DNA from: Hufsiella arboris | GTDB lineage: Bacteria > Bacteroidota > Bacteroidia > Sphingobacteriales > Sphingobacteriaceae | Assembly: GCF_009834875.1 (NCBI RefSeq) | Contig: NZ_WVHT01000004.1 | Coordinates: 124,001 to 188,000 of the forward strand | DNA: 64,000 bases | Direction of reading: 5' to 3' | Part shown: piece after piece, positions 8,983-17,664 of the stretch | Layout: each line of letters begins with the position of its first letter | Numbering within the stretch: position 1 is the first letter of the stretch | Program-made: the position numbers and the translations under genes | Notes under the pieces: model-generated | The model's input: the letters and a program-made list of their open reading frames with translations, nothing else | Database searches by the model: none | Told to the model about the DNA's origin: nothing

Positions 8983-11900
8983 TTAAAACTTGAGATTAAC
9001 GCCAAAAGTGATGGTACGCGCCTGCGGAGCGGTATAAAAATCCACGCCATTATCGATATTGGAAATAGTGGTTGTATTCACTTCCGGATCGCCGTTATTG
9101 TAATTGGTAAAAGTTAAAAGGTTAAAGCCCGACACATACACTCTTGCGCTGCTAAAAAAGTTTTTAACCATTCGGCCAGGAATCGTATATCCCAGCGAAG
9201 CGGACTTCAGGCGCAAATACGAGCCATCCGAAAGCCACCGAGATGAAGTCCTGGTGCCGTTCGATTGTAAAAAACGCGCCTGCGGCACATTGGTTATATC
9301 ACCCGGTTTTTGCCATCGGTTTAATTGATCGGAAGTTTGGTTGTCGAAGAAATCAGCATTAACCGATTGGTAGATACCAGCACCATTATAAATATCATTG
9401 CCGGATACAAACTGGAAGAAAATATTGAAATCAAAGTTTTTATAAGAAAAGTTATTTGTAAAGCCGCCTGTAAAATCTGGGTTTGAATCGCCCACAACCT
9501 GCCTGAAAGCGGAATTATAGTCATTTGTTGTTGTCCCGTCCTGCAAATAATAAAGTGCATCGCCATTTTGCGGATCAACCCCCGCGTACTTCGCTGTAAA
9601 AAAGACACCAATTGGCTGACCTTCAATTGCCCGCTGAGGCGCCCTTCCGGTTCCAAGGATTACCTGGCCGTCAAGGTCTTTAACCTTGTTCCTGTTAAAC
9701 GAAATATTGAAATTGGTACTCCATTTAAATGCCCCAACAAAATTCTGCGAGTTTAATGTAAGCTCTAAGCCCTTGTTTTCCAGCGAACCTACATTCTTTA
9801 AAACCGTTGCAAAACCAGAGGTAGCGGGTACGTTCACATTTAAAAGCAGATCTTTTGTCTGTTTATTATAGTAAGAAAAATCACCACTCAAACGGTTATT
9901 GAAAAATCCAAATTCAAGTCCGGCGTCAAAAGATCCAGTCTTCTCCCATTTCAAGTCTGGATTTTCAACTTGTGTCGGTGTATAACCAGGCATGTTCGGA
10001 TAAACGGAAGAACCGAATAATGCCAGCGACTGGAAATCAAGAATGCTGGAATTTCCCGTATAACCATAGCCGGCTCTCAACTTTAAAAAACTAAGCCATT
10101 CCGCGCCGCTCAAAAACTTTTCCTTGCTGATGATCCATCCGGCAGAAATTGCGGGAAAAAATCCATAACGGTTATTGGCGCCAAACTTACTTGAACCGTC
10201 ATAACGGGCACTTAGAGCCACCAAATATTTATCGGTGAAACGGTAATTAGCCCGGGCAAAATAGGATACAAGCGCTTCGTCTGTTCCGAAAGAAGAACCG
10301 AAAGTAATATCGGAAGCACTAGCCAGGTTTTTGAAATCATCAGAAGGGAAACCTTCGCCAACTACTTGTGAGGTTTTTACGTCTTGTTTCTGGTAAGAGA
10401 ATCCTCCAACGGCTTCCAGGTTGTGCTTCTCGCCAAATTTTGTGTTATAGCTTAAAAAGGTGTTCGAAGTATAATTCAACGACGTAACTGTTCTGTAATT
10501 TCCGTTACCTGTTGGGTTGCCCTGGGTTTGCCGTCCCTGGAAACCATCTTCCGATTGGTTCAGCACGTCAACTCCAAACTCCGTTCTTAAATTCAGTGCA
10601 GGCAAAATTTTATAGGAGGCGTATGCATTTGATATATTCCGGTAAACGATCGTTTTAAAATATGCATCACGTGCCTCAATCAATCCGTTGTAATATGGCC
10701 CTGTTGTGCTTAATTCGTTAGTTGATGGATCGATGACGGGCTGAATAGGCGGCAAAGCCACCAACTGGCCCGGCGTACTGAATGAATTATCGTTTGCCAC
10801 ACGATCATTTCTGCTCCTGGCAAGATTCAGGTTTACACCCAGCGAAAGTTTATCCGTAGCCGAGTGATCGAGATTTAACCGTCCGCTAATGCGCTTAAAT
10901 GCGTTCTGAATTAAAATACCTTCTTGATTCGAGTAGGCTCCCGATGTAAAGAATCGCGTTTTTTCGTTTCCACCCGTGGCCGAGATCTCGTACTGGCTAT
11001 TGCCGGCAGAGGACCGGAACTGCTCATCCTGCCAATTCGTATTGACAACGGCATTCCGCCAATCGGTTCCGGCAGAAAATGCATCAAAGTTATCTTCCAG
11101 GTATTGTGTATAGGCATCGATGGCTTCCTGCTCGTTTGCGGCAGGTCCAAAATTTTCTATATCGTTAGCAAAATCATACTTACCTCCGTTTACAGCCGCT
11201 TCTTCAAACAGCTCGACGTATTGCTGCGAGTTTAAAAAGTCCCGCTTTACTGCCGGTTTGCTGATGCCGGTAAAATAGTCAAGGGTAAAAACCGTTTTAC
11301 CGCTTTTACCTTTTTTTGTTGTTATCAATATAACGCCATTTGAAGCTCTTGACCCGTAGATGGCGGATGCGGAAGCATCTTTTAAAACTTCGATCGATTC
11401 AATATCATTAGGGTTAATATCTGCCAGCGGATTACTAGGATCAAAATTCACCGCATCGCCTACACTTACCGATGTGATGGGAATGCCATCGACAACATAT
11501 AGCGGCTGATTACCGGCAGTTACCGAAGAAGATCCCCGCACGCGGATAGCGATGCCCTGCCCTACTTTGCCAGAACCCGATGAAACAACGACACCCGCGG
11601 CTTTTCCCTGTATAGCTGATTCAAATGATTGTACCGGTTGGTTTTCAATTTCCCTGGAATTTACTTTTGCTACCGAACCCGTAAGGTTTTGCCGTATTTG
11701 GGTTCCGTAGCCAACAACAACCACCTCAGAAAGCTGCTTTTGTTCACTTTCAAGCTTAACATTGATTACTGTTGAAGTTATTGATACTGTTTTCTGCTGA
11801 TACGAAATATATCTAAACACCAGGTTTTTGGCATTCGCGGGTACACTTAAACTGTAACTTCCTGATGCATTGGTTTGAGTACCGAGACCAGGGATTTCCT

Positions 11901-12039
11901 GTACCACTATACTTACACCGGGTAACTCGCTCCCATCTTTAGCGTCTGTCACCTTTCCGGTGATGGCCCTGGTCTGGGCAAATGCGATTACATTTAGAAG
12001 AAAAAGTAAAGGAATAAAGCACGTAAATCTTTTTTTCAT
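8983..12039 (-). CDS. SusC/RagA-family TonB-dependent outer-membrane transporter
   Basis: Outer-membrane importer of a glycan, partner of the SusD lipoprotein. The start chosen at 12039 gives MKKRFTCFIPLLFLLNVIAFAQ, a normal signal peptide preceded by AAAGGA; a start seven codons upstream (12060) is possible but gives a poor N-terminus. Domains in order: carboxypeptidase-regulatory-like domain (mature residues about 25-100, ITGKVTDAKDG), plug domain with VVVVGYGT, VRGSSSV, PLYVVDGIP and a DASASAIYGSRASNGVILITTKKG segment, then the 22-stranded barrel ending in ITFGVNLKF. About 1018 residues, normal for SusC. A 19-bp palindrome lies about 110 bp upstream and may be the operator of the neighbouring two-component system. 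Confidence 0.97.
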   Translation of the reverse strand: MKKRFTCFIPLLFLLNVIAFAQTRAITGKVTDAKDGSELPGVSIVVQEIPGLGTQTNASGSYSLSVPANAKNLVFRYISYQQKTVSITSTVINVKLESEQKQLSEVVVVGYGTQIRQNLTGSVAKVNSREIENQPVQSFESAIQGKAAGVVVSSGSGKVGQGIAIRVRGSSSVTAGNQPLYVVDGIPITSVSVGDAVNFDPSNPLADINPNDIESIEVLKDASASAIYGSRASNGVILITTKKGKSGKTVFTLDYFTGISKPAVKRDFLNSQQYVELFEEAAVNGGKYDFANDIENFGPAANEQEAIDAYTQYLEDNFDAFSAGTDWRNAVVNTNWQDEQFRSSAGNSQYEISATGGNEKTRFFTSGAYSNQEGILIQNAFKRISGRLNLDHSATDKLSLGVNLNLARSRNDRVANDNSFSTPGQLVALPPIQPVIDPSTNELSTTGPYYNGLIEARDAYFKTIVYRNISNAYASYKILPALNLRTEFGVDVLNQSEDGFQGRQTQGNPTGNGNYRTVTSLNYTSNTFLSYNTKFGEKHNLEAVGGFSYQKQDVKTSQVVGEGFPSDDFKNLASASDITFGSSFGTDEALVSYFARANYRFTDKYLVALSARYDGSSKFGANNRYGFFPAISAGWIISKEKFLSGAEWLSFLKLRAGYGYTGNSSILDFQSLALFGSSVYPNMPGYTPTQVENPDLKWEKTGSFDAGLEFGFFNNRLSGDFSYYNKQTKDLLLNVNVPATSGFATVLKNVGSLENKGLELTLNSQNFVGAFKWSTNFNISFNRNKVKDLDGQVILGTGRAPQRAIEGQPIGVFFTAKYAGVDPQNGDALYYLQDGTTTNDYNSAFRQVVGDSNPDFTGGFTNNFSYKNFDFNIFFQFVSGNDIYNGAGIYQSVNADFFDNQTSDQLNRWQKPGDITNVPQARFLQSNGTRTSSRWLSDGSYLRLKSASLGYTIPGRMVKNFFSSARVYVSGFNLLTFTNYNNGDPEVNTTTISNIDNGVDFYTAPQARTITFGVNLKF

Positions 12040-12148
12040 ATCCTTTATTATTAAAGTCAATAGTCAGCATGAGGATATTCCTAACGCAGCTCAACATGCT
12101 CAGAAAGAAATACCTTTCTTAAATCTACGACCATAAAAAACGGATAAC

Positions 12149-12167
12149 ATCACCCTAAAAGGGTGAT
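12149..12167. promoter_or_regulatory. 19-bp palindrome upstream of susC (candidate operator)
   Basis: ATCACCCTAAAAGGGTGAT is a perfect 8-bp inverted repeat with a 3-bp centre, 110 bp before the susC start. A closely similar site lies before the histidine kinase gene at 16211-16229. Two-fold symmetry fits binding of a dimeric NarL-type regulator. The role is inferred. Confidence 0.6.
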
Positions 12168-12512
12168 TTTTAAGAAGATAGCTAAAAAGATAGAATTGTA
12201 TTTCAATCCTATTATCATTCAGAAAATATCACATTGATTTTGAAAGATTTATTAGGTGATTGAATGGAAATGACTTTCGTTTGCTCTCATAAACTTCCAT
12301 ATGAGAAGATTTCAGTGCGAGACATTGTAAACGAACGCTCGTCACTTTTTGCATTTGCAGCCCCGCCATTCGGTACAAGTCCTCACTCCAGCGCCTGGCC
12401 TTCGCTTCGTTCCGGGCTTTTCCCTACTGTCGGGTTTAATGCTGAAAGGTTTGATTTCGTCGGCTAGCGGATTTGCCGAAAAACCTTGCTTTCAAATAAA
12501 TTAAGCCGATGA
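12168..12512. other. Intergenic region between susC and the response regulator gene
   Basis: The 345 bp hold no convincing gene. The 67-codon frame on the plus strand (12264-12467) has no family resemblance and lies in a locally GC-richer stretch that looks like degenerate intergenic repeat sequence. The susC promoter should lie at the left end. Confidence 0.4.
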
Positions 12513-13145
12513 TTAAATGAGCTTGTTTTTTCGTGCTGTCTTTAGAGCATCAGCACGGGAATTTACGTCTAGTTTCATGTAGATGTTTTTGATGTGGCTT
12601 CTGACGGTTTCCAGGTCGATAAAAAGTTCCCGGGCGATCTGGCTTCGATTTTTACCATTTCCTACCAGCTCGAGGACTTGTGTTTCCCGCTTTGACAAAG
12701 GCGAGTCCGGGTTCCGCTGAAACGATTTGATTACCATCCTGGCGATATTGATACTCATCGGCCCACCGCCTTCTTTCACTTCGCGGATTGATTCGACAAT
12801 TTTAAAAGAGCTCGAATTTTTTGTCAGGTAACCGGAGGCACCGCTGGCAAGGGCATCAAAAATTAATTTTTCCGAGTCATACACGGTGAGAATAAGGACA
12901 AATGCATCCGGTACGATTTTTTTTAGTTTTGGCAGCGCCTCAATGCCGTTAGTGCCCGGAAGTTCAATATCCAGCAGGATAACTTCAGGCTCGTCTGCCG
13001 ATATTTTTTTTGCGGCTTCATCAAACGACGCATATTTGTTAACGACATGAAAACCGGGTTCTTTTCCGATCAGAAAAGCGTAACCATTACGGATGATTTC
13101 GTCGTCTTCAATAATTACAACTCTGATCACATCCTCACTGCTCAT
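12513..13145 (-). CDS. NarL/FixJ-type response regulator
   Basis: DNA-binding regulator of a two-component pair. The 210-residue protein has an N-terminal receiver domain (about 6-122) with the acidic pocket IIEDDE, phosphorylation site Asp59 in VILLDIELPG and Lys109 in GYLTKNSSS. The C-terminal LuxR-type HTH (about 147-208) contains LSKRETQVLELVGNGKNRSQIARELFID-like signature residues. Its start overlaps the end of the histidine kinase gene by 11 bp, so the two are translationally coupled. The likely targets are the susCD operon and its own operon, given the shared palindrome. Confidence 0.95.
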   Translation of the reverse strand: MSSEDVIRVVIIEDDEIIRNGYAFLIGKEPGFHVVNKYASFDEAAKKISADEPEVILLDIELPGTNGIEALPKLKKIVPDAFVLILTVYDSEKLIFDALASGASGYLTKNSSSFKIVESIREVKEGGGPMSINIARMVIKSFQRNPDSPLSKRETQVLELVGNGKNRSQIARELFIDLETVRSHIKNIYMKLDVNSRADALKTARKNKLI

Positions 13146-16100
13146 ATCCCAGGTTTAATTCTTTTGAAATCGATAATCTGATCGCCGTTCCTCTATCCTG
13201 TGTTGAATTTATATCTAATTCTGCCCCAATTCGCTTTGCCCGGACGGCAATATTATTTAAACCAGTTCCTTTGCCGGCGCTTGTCTGGCTAAATCCTTTA
13301 CCATCATCTGACAACTCAATTTCTACGAATCTTTCAAATTGATTAACCTTTAACGACACATGATTTGCGCCGGAGTGCCGCAATGAATTATTTAACGATT
13401 CTTTAAATATCATGCTGATATTGCGACTGAATTCCATGCCAAGCTTAATGTCCGAAAGATTTTCTTGAATCCCATAAAAGTTGAATTCTATCGCAGTATC
13501 CTGAAAAAGCTCCAAACCAAATTCGCTGATATGGCTTAGTATCTCAAATAAATTATCGCTCTTGGGATCCAATGCCCATAAAATATCTTTTGTGCCGCGA
13601 TACAGGGACGACGCGTTTTCTTTTATCTGGCTTATCAGATGGCGCTCTTCGGCATGCTCACCGTTGAGTTTAGTATTTAGAATATCTGTGAGGATAGAAA
13701 TACGTGTTAACTTATTTCCGAAGTCGTCATGAAAGTCTTCCGCGGTTTGCCTTCGTGTTTTCAAACGCTCCTGCTGTTTCATCTCTTCGATAACCCGCAG
13801 CCGTTGGTTTTTGCGTTTGTGTAAATAAGTTTGAAAACCAATTCCAATCAGAACCAAGCTTAAAACAGCTAGAAGCCGGAATATAATAGTCTGATAAAAA
13901 GCCTGCCGGATACTGAATGGAAATTTTAGAATATTGTCTGAATAACTTCCCGATTTATTGAAGGCTCTGGCTTCAAAAACATAGTCGCCGGGCGGCAATG
14001 CCTGGTAATTTACACTGGAATTCGGTGTAGGCCTGGAAAAGGCATCGTCAATACCTGATAACCTGTATTGATATAAAACTTCCGATGGGTTGGTAAAATA
14101 AATTCCTTTAAAATTCAGGCTGAGCTGATTTTTGCGGTATTCAAGTTCCAGGTTTTTCGGCAATATATACCCATCTGTGCGGCTCAGGTATGGTTGCTGC
14201 TTTGCAATTGAGGAAGAAAATAGTTTGACTGACTGAAGAACAATATGGGGTCGTTCTTTTTTTTGGTTGTCTGGGTTTAGCTCAAAAGTTACGGCGCCTT
14301 TAGTGGTTCCGAACCACAGCTTGTCTCCATCTTGATAAACTGCATTTTGATTACACTCCACCACAAGTCTTTTCGATTTTTCGGCGCCCGAAATTGTGAA
14401 TTTCCGGGATGATGGATTGATCTTTATCTTATTAATGCCGCGCCCCGTGCCAGCCCAAATAGTTCCGTTCTCATCGTTGGTTAAACTATAAATGGTATTC
14501 GAGTACAATCCTTGTTTTGCTGTCAGGTTTTTGAAAGAATGATCTTTTAAATTCCAGATCCAGATACCTTCATCTCCGGTGCCTAAAAAAACCTGGTCGT
14601 TCAATTTCAACATCGAATATATCTCCGCTTTCTCTGCGTGACGCCATTTTAATTCTTTAACCTCATGATTTTTACCAATGATTAAATACTTGCCTGCCGG
14701 CGAGATTGCCAAAACAGAATCGATTCCGATTTCGGCCAGGCTGGTTGCGGGAAAATTAAAGTTCTTGATATGAGAAAATTTTCCTTTTGCCATTATGTAA
14801 CATCCTTTTGGAGTAGCAAACCAGATCGTTCCCTGTTTATCTTCAATGATCTGACGAATTACGTTAACTTTTGTTCCTGCCAAAAAAGGAATGCTTTTAA
14901 AAGCGCCGCCATCATATTTCCATAAACCGGCGCCTAATGTTCCGATCCAGATATTACCTGCCCGATCATTGAACAAATGCAGAATTCCGTATGAAACTGA
15001 GTCGGGAACCGGAATCTTTATCAGGCTTTTTTCGCCGTTTTTTATCTTTAACAAGTCCTTTCCATAAGAGTGTATCCAAAAATTACCACTTTTATCTTTC
15101 GCGAACCCCATCACAACTTCGTTAGACAAGCCCTGCCCTTTGTCTAAAATCATGGTTCTATCGCCATCGTATTTATAAATGCCCGCTCCTTCGGTTCCAA
15201 ACCAAACATTATTTTCGGTGTCTTTGAAAATTTGGTTGACCATATTATCGGTAAAGCCGTTTCCGGAATTAAAGAATGTTATTTTTTGCGGTTCAATGTA
15301 ATAAGCTCCGGAATTTGCACCTATCCATAGATTTGACTTTTCGTCCTGCATAATTGAAACCATGAAATTATTTCCAGTTCCGATAACATTAGTCTGATAC
15401 GGCCTAAGTAGGTTATTTTCTGAAATATATAGTCTTCGTGGCGTCATTACCCACAACTTATCTTTAGCAGCACGATCAAAAAGCAAAGACGTAATCATTA
15501 TCTTTTTTTCGGCAGCCGGCAGATCAAGTATCTTAATCCATTGATTGCGATTCAGTTCAAAAATTCCCTTATCATAAACTGCGGCAACCAGCTTTCCCTC
15601 GCCACTGATTGTTAAAGCGGTAACTAAGCCATTAGGAATGCCTCGTTGTTTAACAAAGCTAAGTTCGCTTCCTGAAAAGGTAAATATCTGATTATTGATT
15701 AAACCATAAATATTCCCATTATTTCCGTTAATTAATTTTGTTACCCACGAAGCCTGGGATTGATTGGAAACACGATAATTTTGAATTTTTAAACCATCGT
15801 ACACTGAAAGGCCGTTTAAAGTGCCAATATAAATTTTGCCATTATCGCCAGTCGCAATAGCAGTAGCCCCGGACCCCGCAAGATTGTTTTCTGTTCGCGT
15901 TAAAGAAAAAAACTGGCTTCCGTCAAAGCGGGACACACCGCCCTGGGTAGCCATCCATAAATGATGACTAGGGCTTTGTGCAAAAGCTTTGACTTGCGAC
16001 TGGATTAAGCCGTCTTCGATATCATAATGGGAGAAATTAAAACGCTGAGCTATTGAGACACTATGACAAAAGGCGAAGAAAAGAGCTGTAACAGCGAGTT

Positions 16101-16164
16101 TACGATATCTGCAAAATGGATTAAAGACGCCCATTAATCTAGATTTAAACAATCTTGTTCCCAA
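13135..16164 (-). CDS. Two-component sensor histidine kinase with periplasmic beta-propeller (PUL sensor)
   Basis: Membrane kinase that senses a glycan fragment in the periplasm. The 1009-residue product has a signal/anchor near the N-terminus (about residues 20-40) and then many two-component-regulator propeller repeats (about 40-665: repeated LWMATQGGVSRFDG, IWIGTLGAGLWKYDG, IWAGTGRGINKI). A Y_Y_Y domain follows (about 690-755), then one TM helix (about 765-785). The cytoplasmic dimerisation/phosphoacceptor domain is HisKA_3 type (His in TAEDFHDDFGNKLT), followed by a HATPase domain (DDGKGF, GTGLNNI). Unlike many Bacteroidota PUL sensors it is not fused to its regulator; the regulator is a separate overlapping gene. 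Met11 (16134) is an alternative start. Confidence 0.95.
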   Translation of the reverse strand: MGTRLFKSRLMGVFNPFCRYRKLAVTALFFAFCHSVSIAQRFNFSHYDIEDGLIQSQVKAFAQSPSHHLWMATQGGVSRFDGSQFFSLTRTENNLAGSGATAIATGDNGKIYIGTLNGLSVYDGLKIQNYRVSNQSQASWVTKLINGNNGNIYGLINNQIFTFSGSELSFVKQRGIPNGLVTALTISGEGKLVAAVYDKGIFELNRNQWIKILDLPAAEKKIMITSLLFDRAAKDKLWVMTPRRLYISENNLLRPYQTNVIGTGNNFMVSIMQDEKSNLWIGANSGAYYIEPQKITFFNSGNGFTDNMVNQIFKDTENNVWFGTEGAGIYKYDGDRTMILDKGQGLSNEVVMGFAKDKSGNFWIHSYGKDLLKIKNGEKSLIKIPVPDSVSYGILHLFNDRAGNIWIGTLGAGLWKYDGGAFKSIPFLAGTKVNVIRQIIEDKQGTIWFATPKGCYIMAKGKFSHIKNFNFPATSLAEIGIDSVLAISPAGKYLIIGKNHEVKELKWRHAEKAEIYSMLKLNDQVFLGTGDEGIWIWNLKDHSFKNLTAKQGLYSNTIYSLTNDENGTIWAGTGRGINKIKINPSSRKFTISGAEKSKRLVVECNQNAVYQDGDKLWFGTTKGAVTFELNPDNQKKERPHIVLQSVKLFSSSIAKQQPYLSRTDGYILPKNLELEYRKNQLSLNFKGIYFTNPSEVLYQYRLSGIDDAFSRPTPNSSVNYQALPPGDYVFEARAFNKSGSYSDNILKFPFSIRQAFYQTIIFRLLAVLSLVLIGIGFQTYLHKRKNQRLRVIEEMKQQERLKTRRQTAEDFHDDFGNKLTRISILTDILNTKLNGEHAEERHLISQIKENASSLYRGTKDILWALDPKSDNLFEILSHISEFGLELFQDTAIEFNFYGIQENLSDIKLGMEFSRNISMIFKESLNNSLRHSGANHVSLKVNQFERFVEIELSDDGKGFSQTSAGKGTGLNNIAVRAKRIGAELDINSTQDRGTAIRLSISKELNLGYEQ

Positions 16165-16210
16165 AATCCAGGAGAAATGACAAATTAATATTTTTACAGG
16201 TTGATTTCAA

Positions 16211-16229
16211 ATCACCCTAACCGGGGGAT
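16211..16229. promoter_or_regulatory. Second copy of the 19-bp palindrome, upstream of the histidine kinase gene
   Basis: ATCACCCTAACCGGGGGAT matches the susC-upstream palindrome at 16 of 19 positions, including the complete left half. It lies 47 bp before the kinase start, suggesting autoregulation. Confidence 0.55.
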
Positions 16230-17109
16230 AATATAAGTTACCGTTTATTCGACTAATGGAATGGTATGTTCGATTATCGATAATGTTAATTGATATCGAT
16301 ATAAATAAATATCGCGCAGCTGTTCAAACTAAATGGTTTCTAAAATACACTCGTTTTGTTACAATTCATGACCAAAACCGGTATTCATTTTGCATAACCG
16401 GCATTTCCAATTCAAAAGTTTATCGGCTGATCAAGAAAAAATGCGTTGTATCCTCAAAAACCCCAATGTTGTATAAACGGCGCCAGAAACACTTTACAAC
16501 ATTTCTCAAAAACTAAACAATAAATGTAGACTATATTTCTCTGTATTGCACATTTTGTAGAAAAAAATACACGATTTATTCATTGCATTTTTGATGATAA
16601 TTATTAAATTTGAAGGGTTAACAACTTTTTATGTCACTTTTTTCAAGAAAATGGGATTTTAATAATTAATTTTTCAAACCTGAGAAACGTCCTTTTTAAA
16701 TGGGAAAAGCGCTTTTTAAAATTTCACATTTTCGAATTAAATAGAATTATAAATATTTTAATAATTAGAAATGCTTTTTTCCTAATATTAGCCAGCTAAA
16801 TTGTCCCTTTATTATTGAGGCACAGTTTATGAAAAGAAATCCTTGCAACGTTAGTTATACATTGCATCATTTGGCGAAAGCCATTCTCTTTAATGCCCGT
16901 TGAAGAGACTATCTATGACGACAAGATCGTATACTGGTATTACAGACAAGAACCCTGTAATTGTTCTTTATATCAACACTACAGTTTATAACTGTATCGA
17001 ATTGAATCAACCAACTGCCTTGCTAATTATATTGTAATTATTCTCATGAACTCTTTTTAGAGTTTATTTGAACTTGGCTACCATCTACTTTAACATAAAT
17101 TTTAAAACT
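16230..17109. other. Long AT-rich intergenic region between the PUL and the EPS locus
   Basis: About 880 bp with no convincing gene. An 86-codon frame at 16256-16516 has no signal, domain or family look and is probably chance. The region holds one consensus promoter (16583-16612) and a small hairpin AACTCT-TTTT-AGAGTT at 17049-17064 just before the first HTH gene. Confidence 0.5.
16583..16612 (+). promoter_or_regulatory. Bacteroidota-type promoter far upstream of the first HTH gene
   Basis: TTG at 16583-16585 and TAAATTTG at 16605-16612 are separated by 19 bp, a consensus match. If used, it gives a leader of about 490 nt before the HTH gene at 17110. Confidence 0.5.
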
Positions 17110-17472
17110 ATGGACAAACATTACGGACAAATTGTAGAGTATCGTGTAAGAAAAAACGGCTACAGCATTACCGATCTTGCCAGATGCATGAATGTAAATA
17201 GAAGATCTATTTACAACTGGTTTAATCAAAAGTATTTGAAATCAGATATAATTTTTCGTATCGGGTGTGTCATCCGGCATAATTTCTCCCAGGAATTTCC
17301 AGAATTGTTTATAGATGAGGATTTCAACATGATAAGCAATCCGGAATCGCAATCGTTCCGCGCCAGGTATTACTCATACAATGAGAACGAGAATTGGAAA
17401 GCTAAATACATTTCTTTGCTGGAGAAGTATAACGAAATGCTATCAAGAGAGTCTACATACCAGGCTGTGTAA
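17110..17472 (+). CDS. Small HTH DNA-binding protein, paralogue A
   Basis: Predicted transcription regulator of 120 residues. The start at 17110 (MDKHYGQIVEY) is chosen because the paralogue at 20701-21066 begins with the same residues; the frame is open 14 codons further upstream but that part is not conserved. Residues about 7-60 look like an HTH fold: SITDLARCMNVNRRSIYNWFNQK, with NRRSIYNWF the likely recognition helix. The C-terminal part ends in a conserved stretch WKAKYISLLEKYNEML that looks helical and may mediate dimerisation. No named family is recognised beyond XRE-like HTH. It faces its paralogue across a TonB-dependent receptor and a lipoprotein gene. Confidence 0.8.
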   Translation: MDKHYGQIVEYRVRKNGYSITDLARCMNVNRRSIYNWFNQKYLKSDIIFRIGCVIRHNFSQEFPELFIDEDFNMISNPESQSFRARYYSYNENENWKAKYISLLEKYNEMLSRESTYQAV

Positions 17473-17664
17473 CATTTTTACAATTAACAGTTCTCAAAAA
17501 TCAGATTCCTTGCGGCCAGATCACGCAACTTCGAATTAACGGGGCTCAATTAACATAATACCGTCTGTTGAATAGTACAATCAAAGATTAACATATTGTT
17601 AGCGCTTCAAAATTGCTATTGCTCTGTTAGCCCTTATACTTTTTGCAGTTACCAGCCATTTAAC

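Noticed and set aside
12264-12467. 67-codon frame between susC and the response regulator
   Set aside because: No family resemblance; sequence looks like degenerate intergenic repeat.
16256-16516. 86-codon frame on the plus strand
   Set aside because: Unusual composition, no signal or domain, located in an AT-rich control region next to the operator-like palindrome; probably chance.
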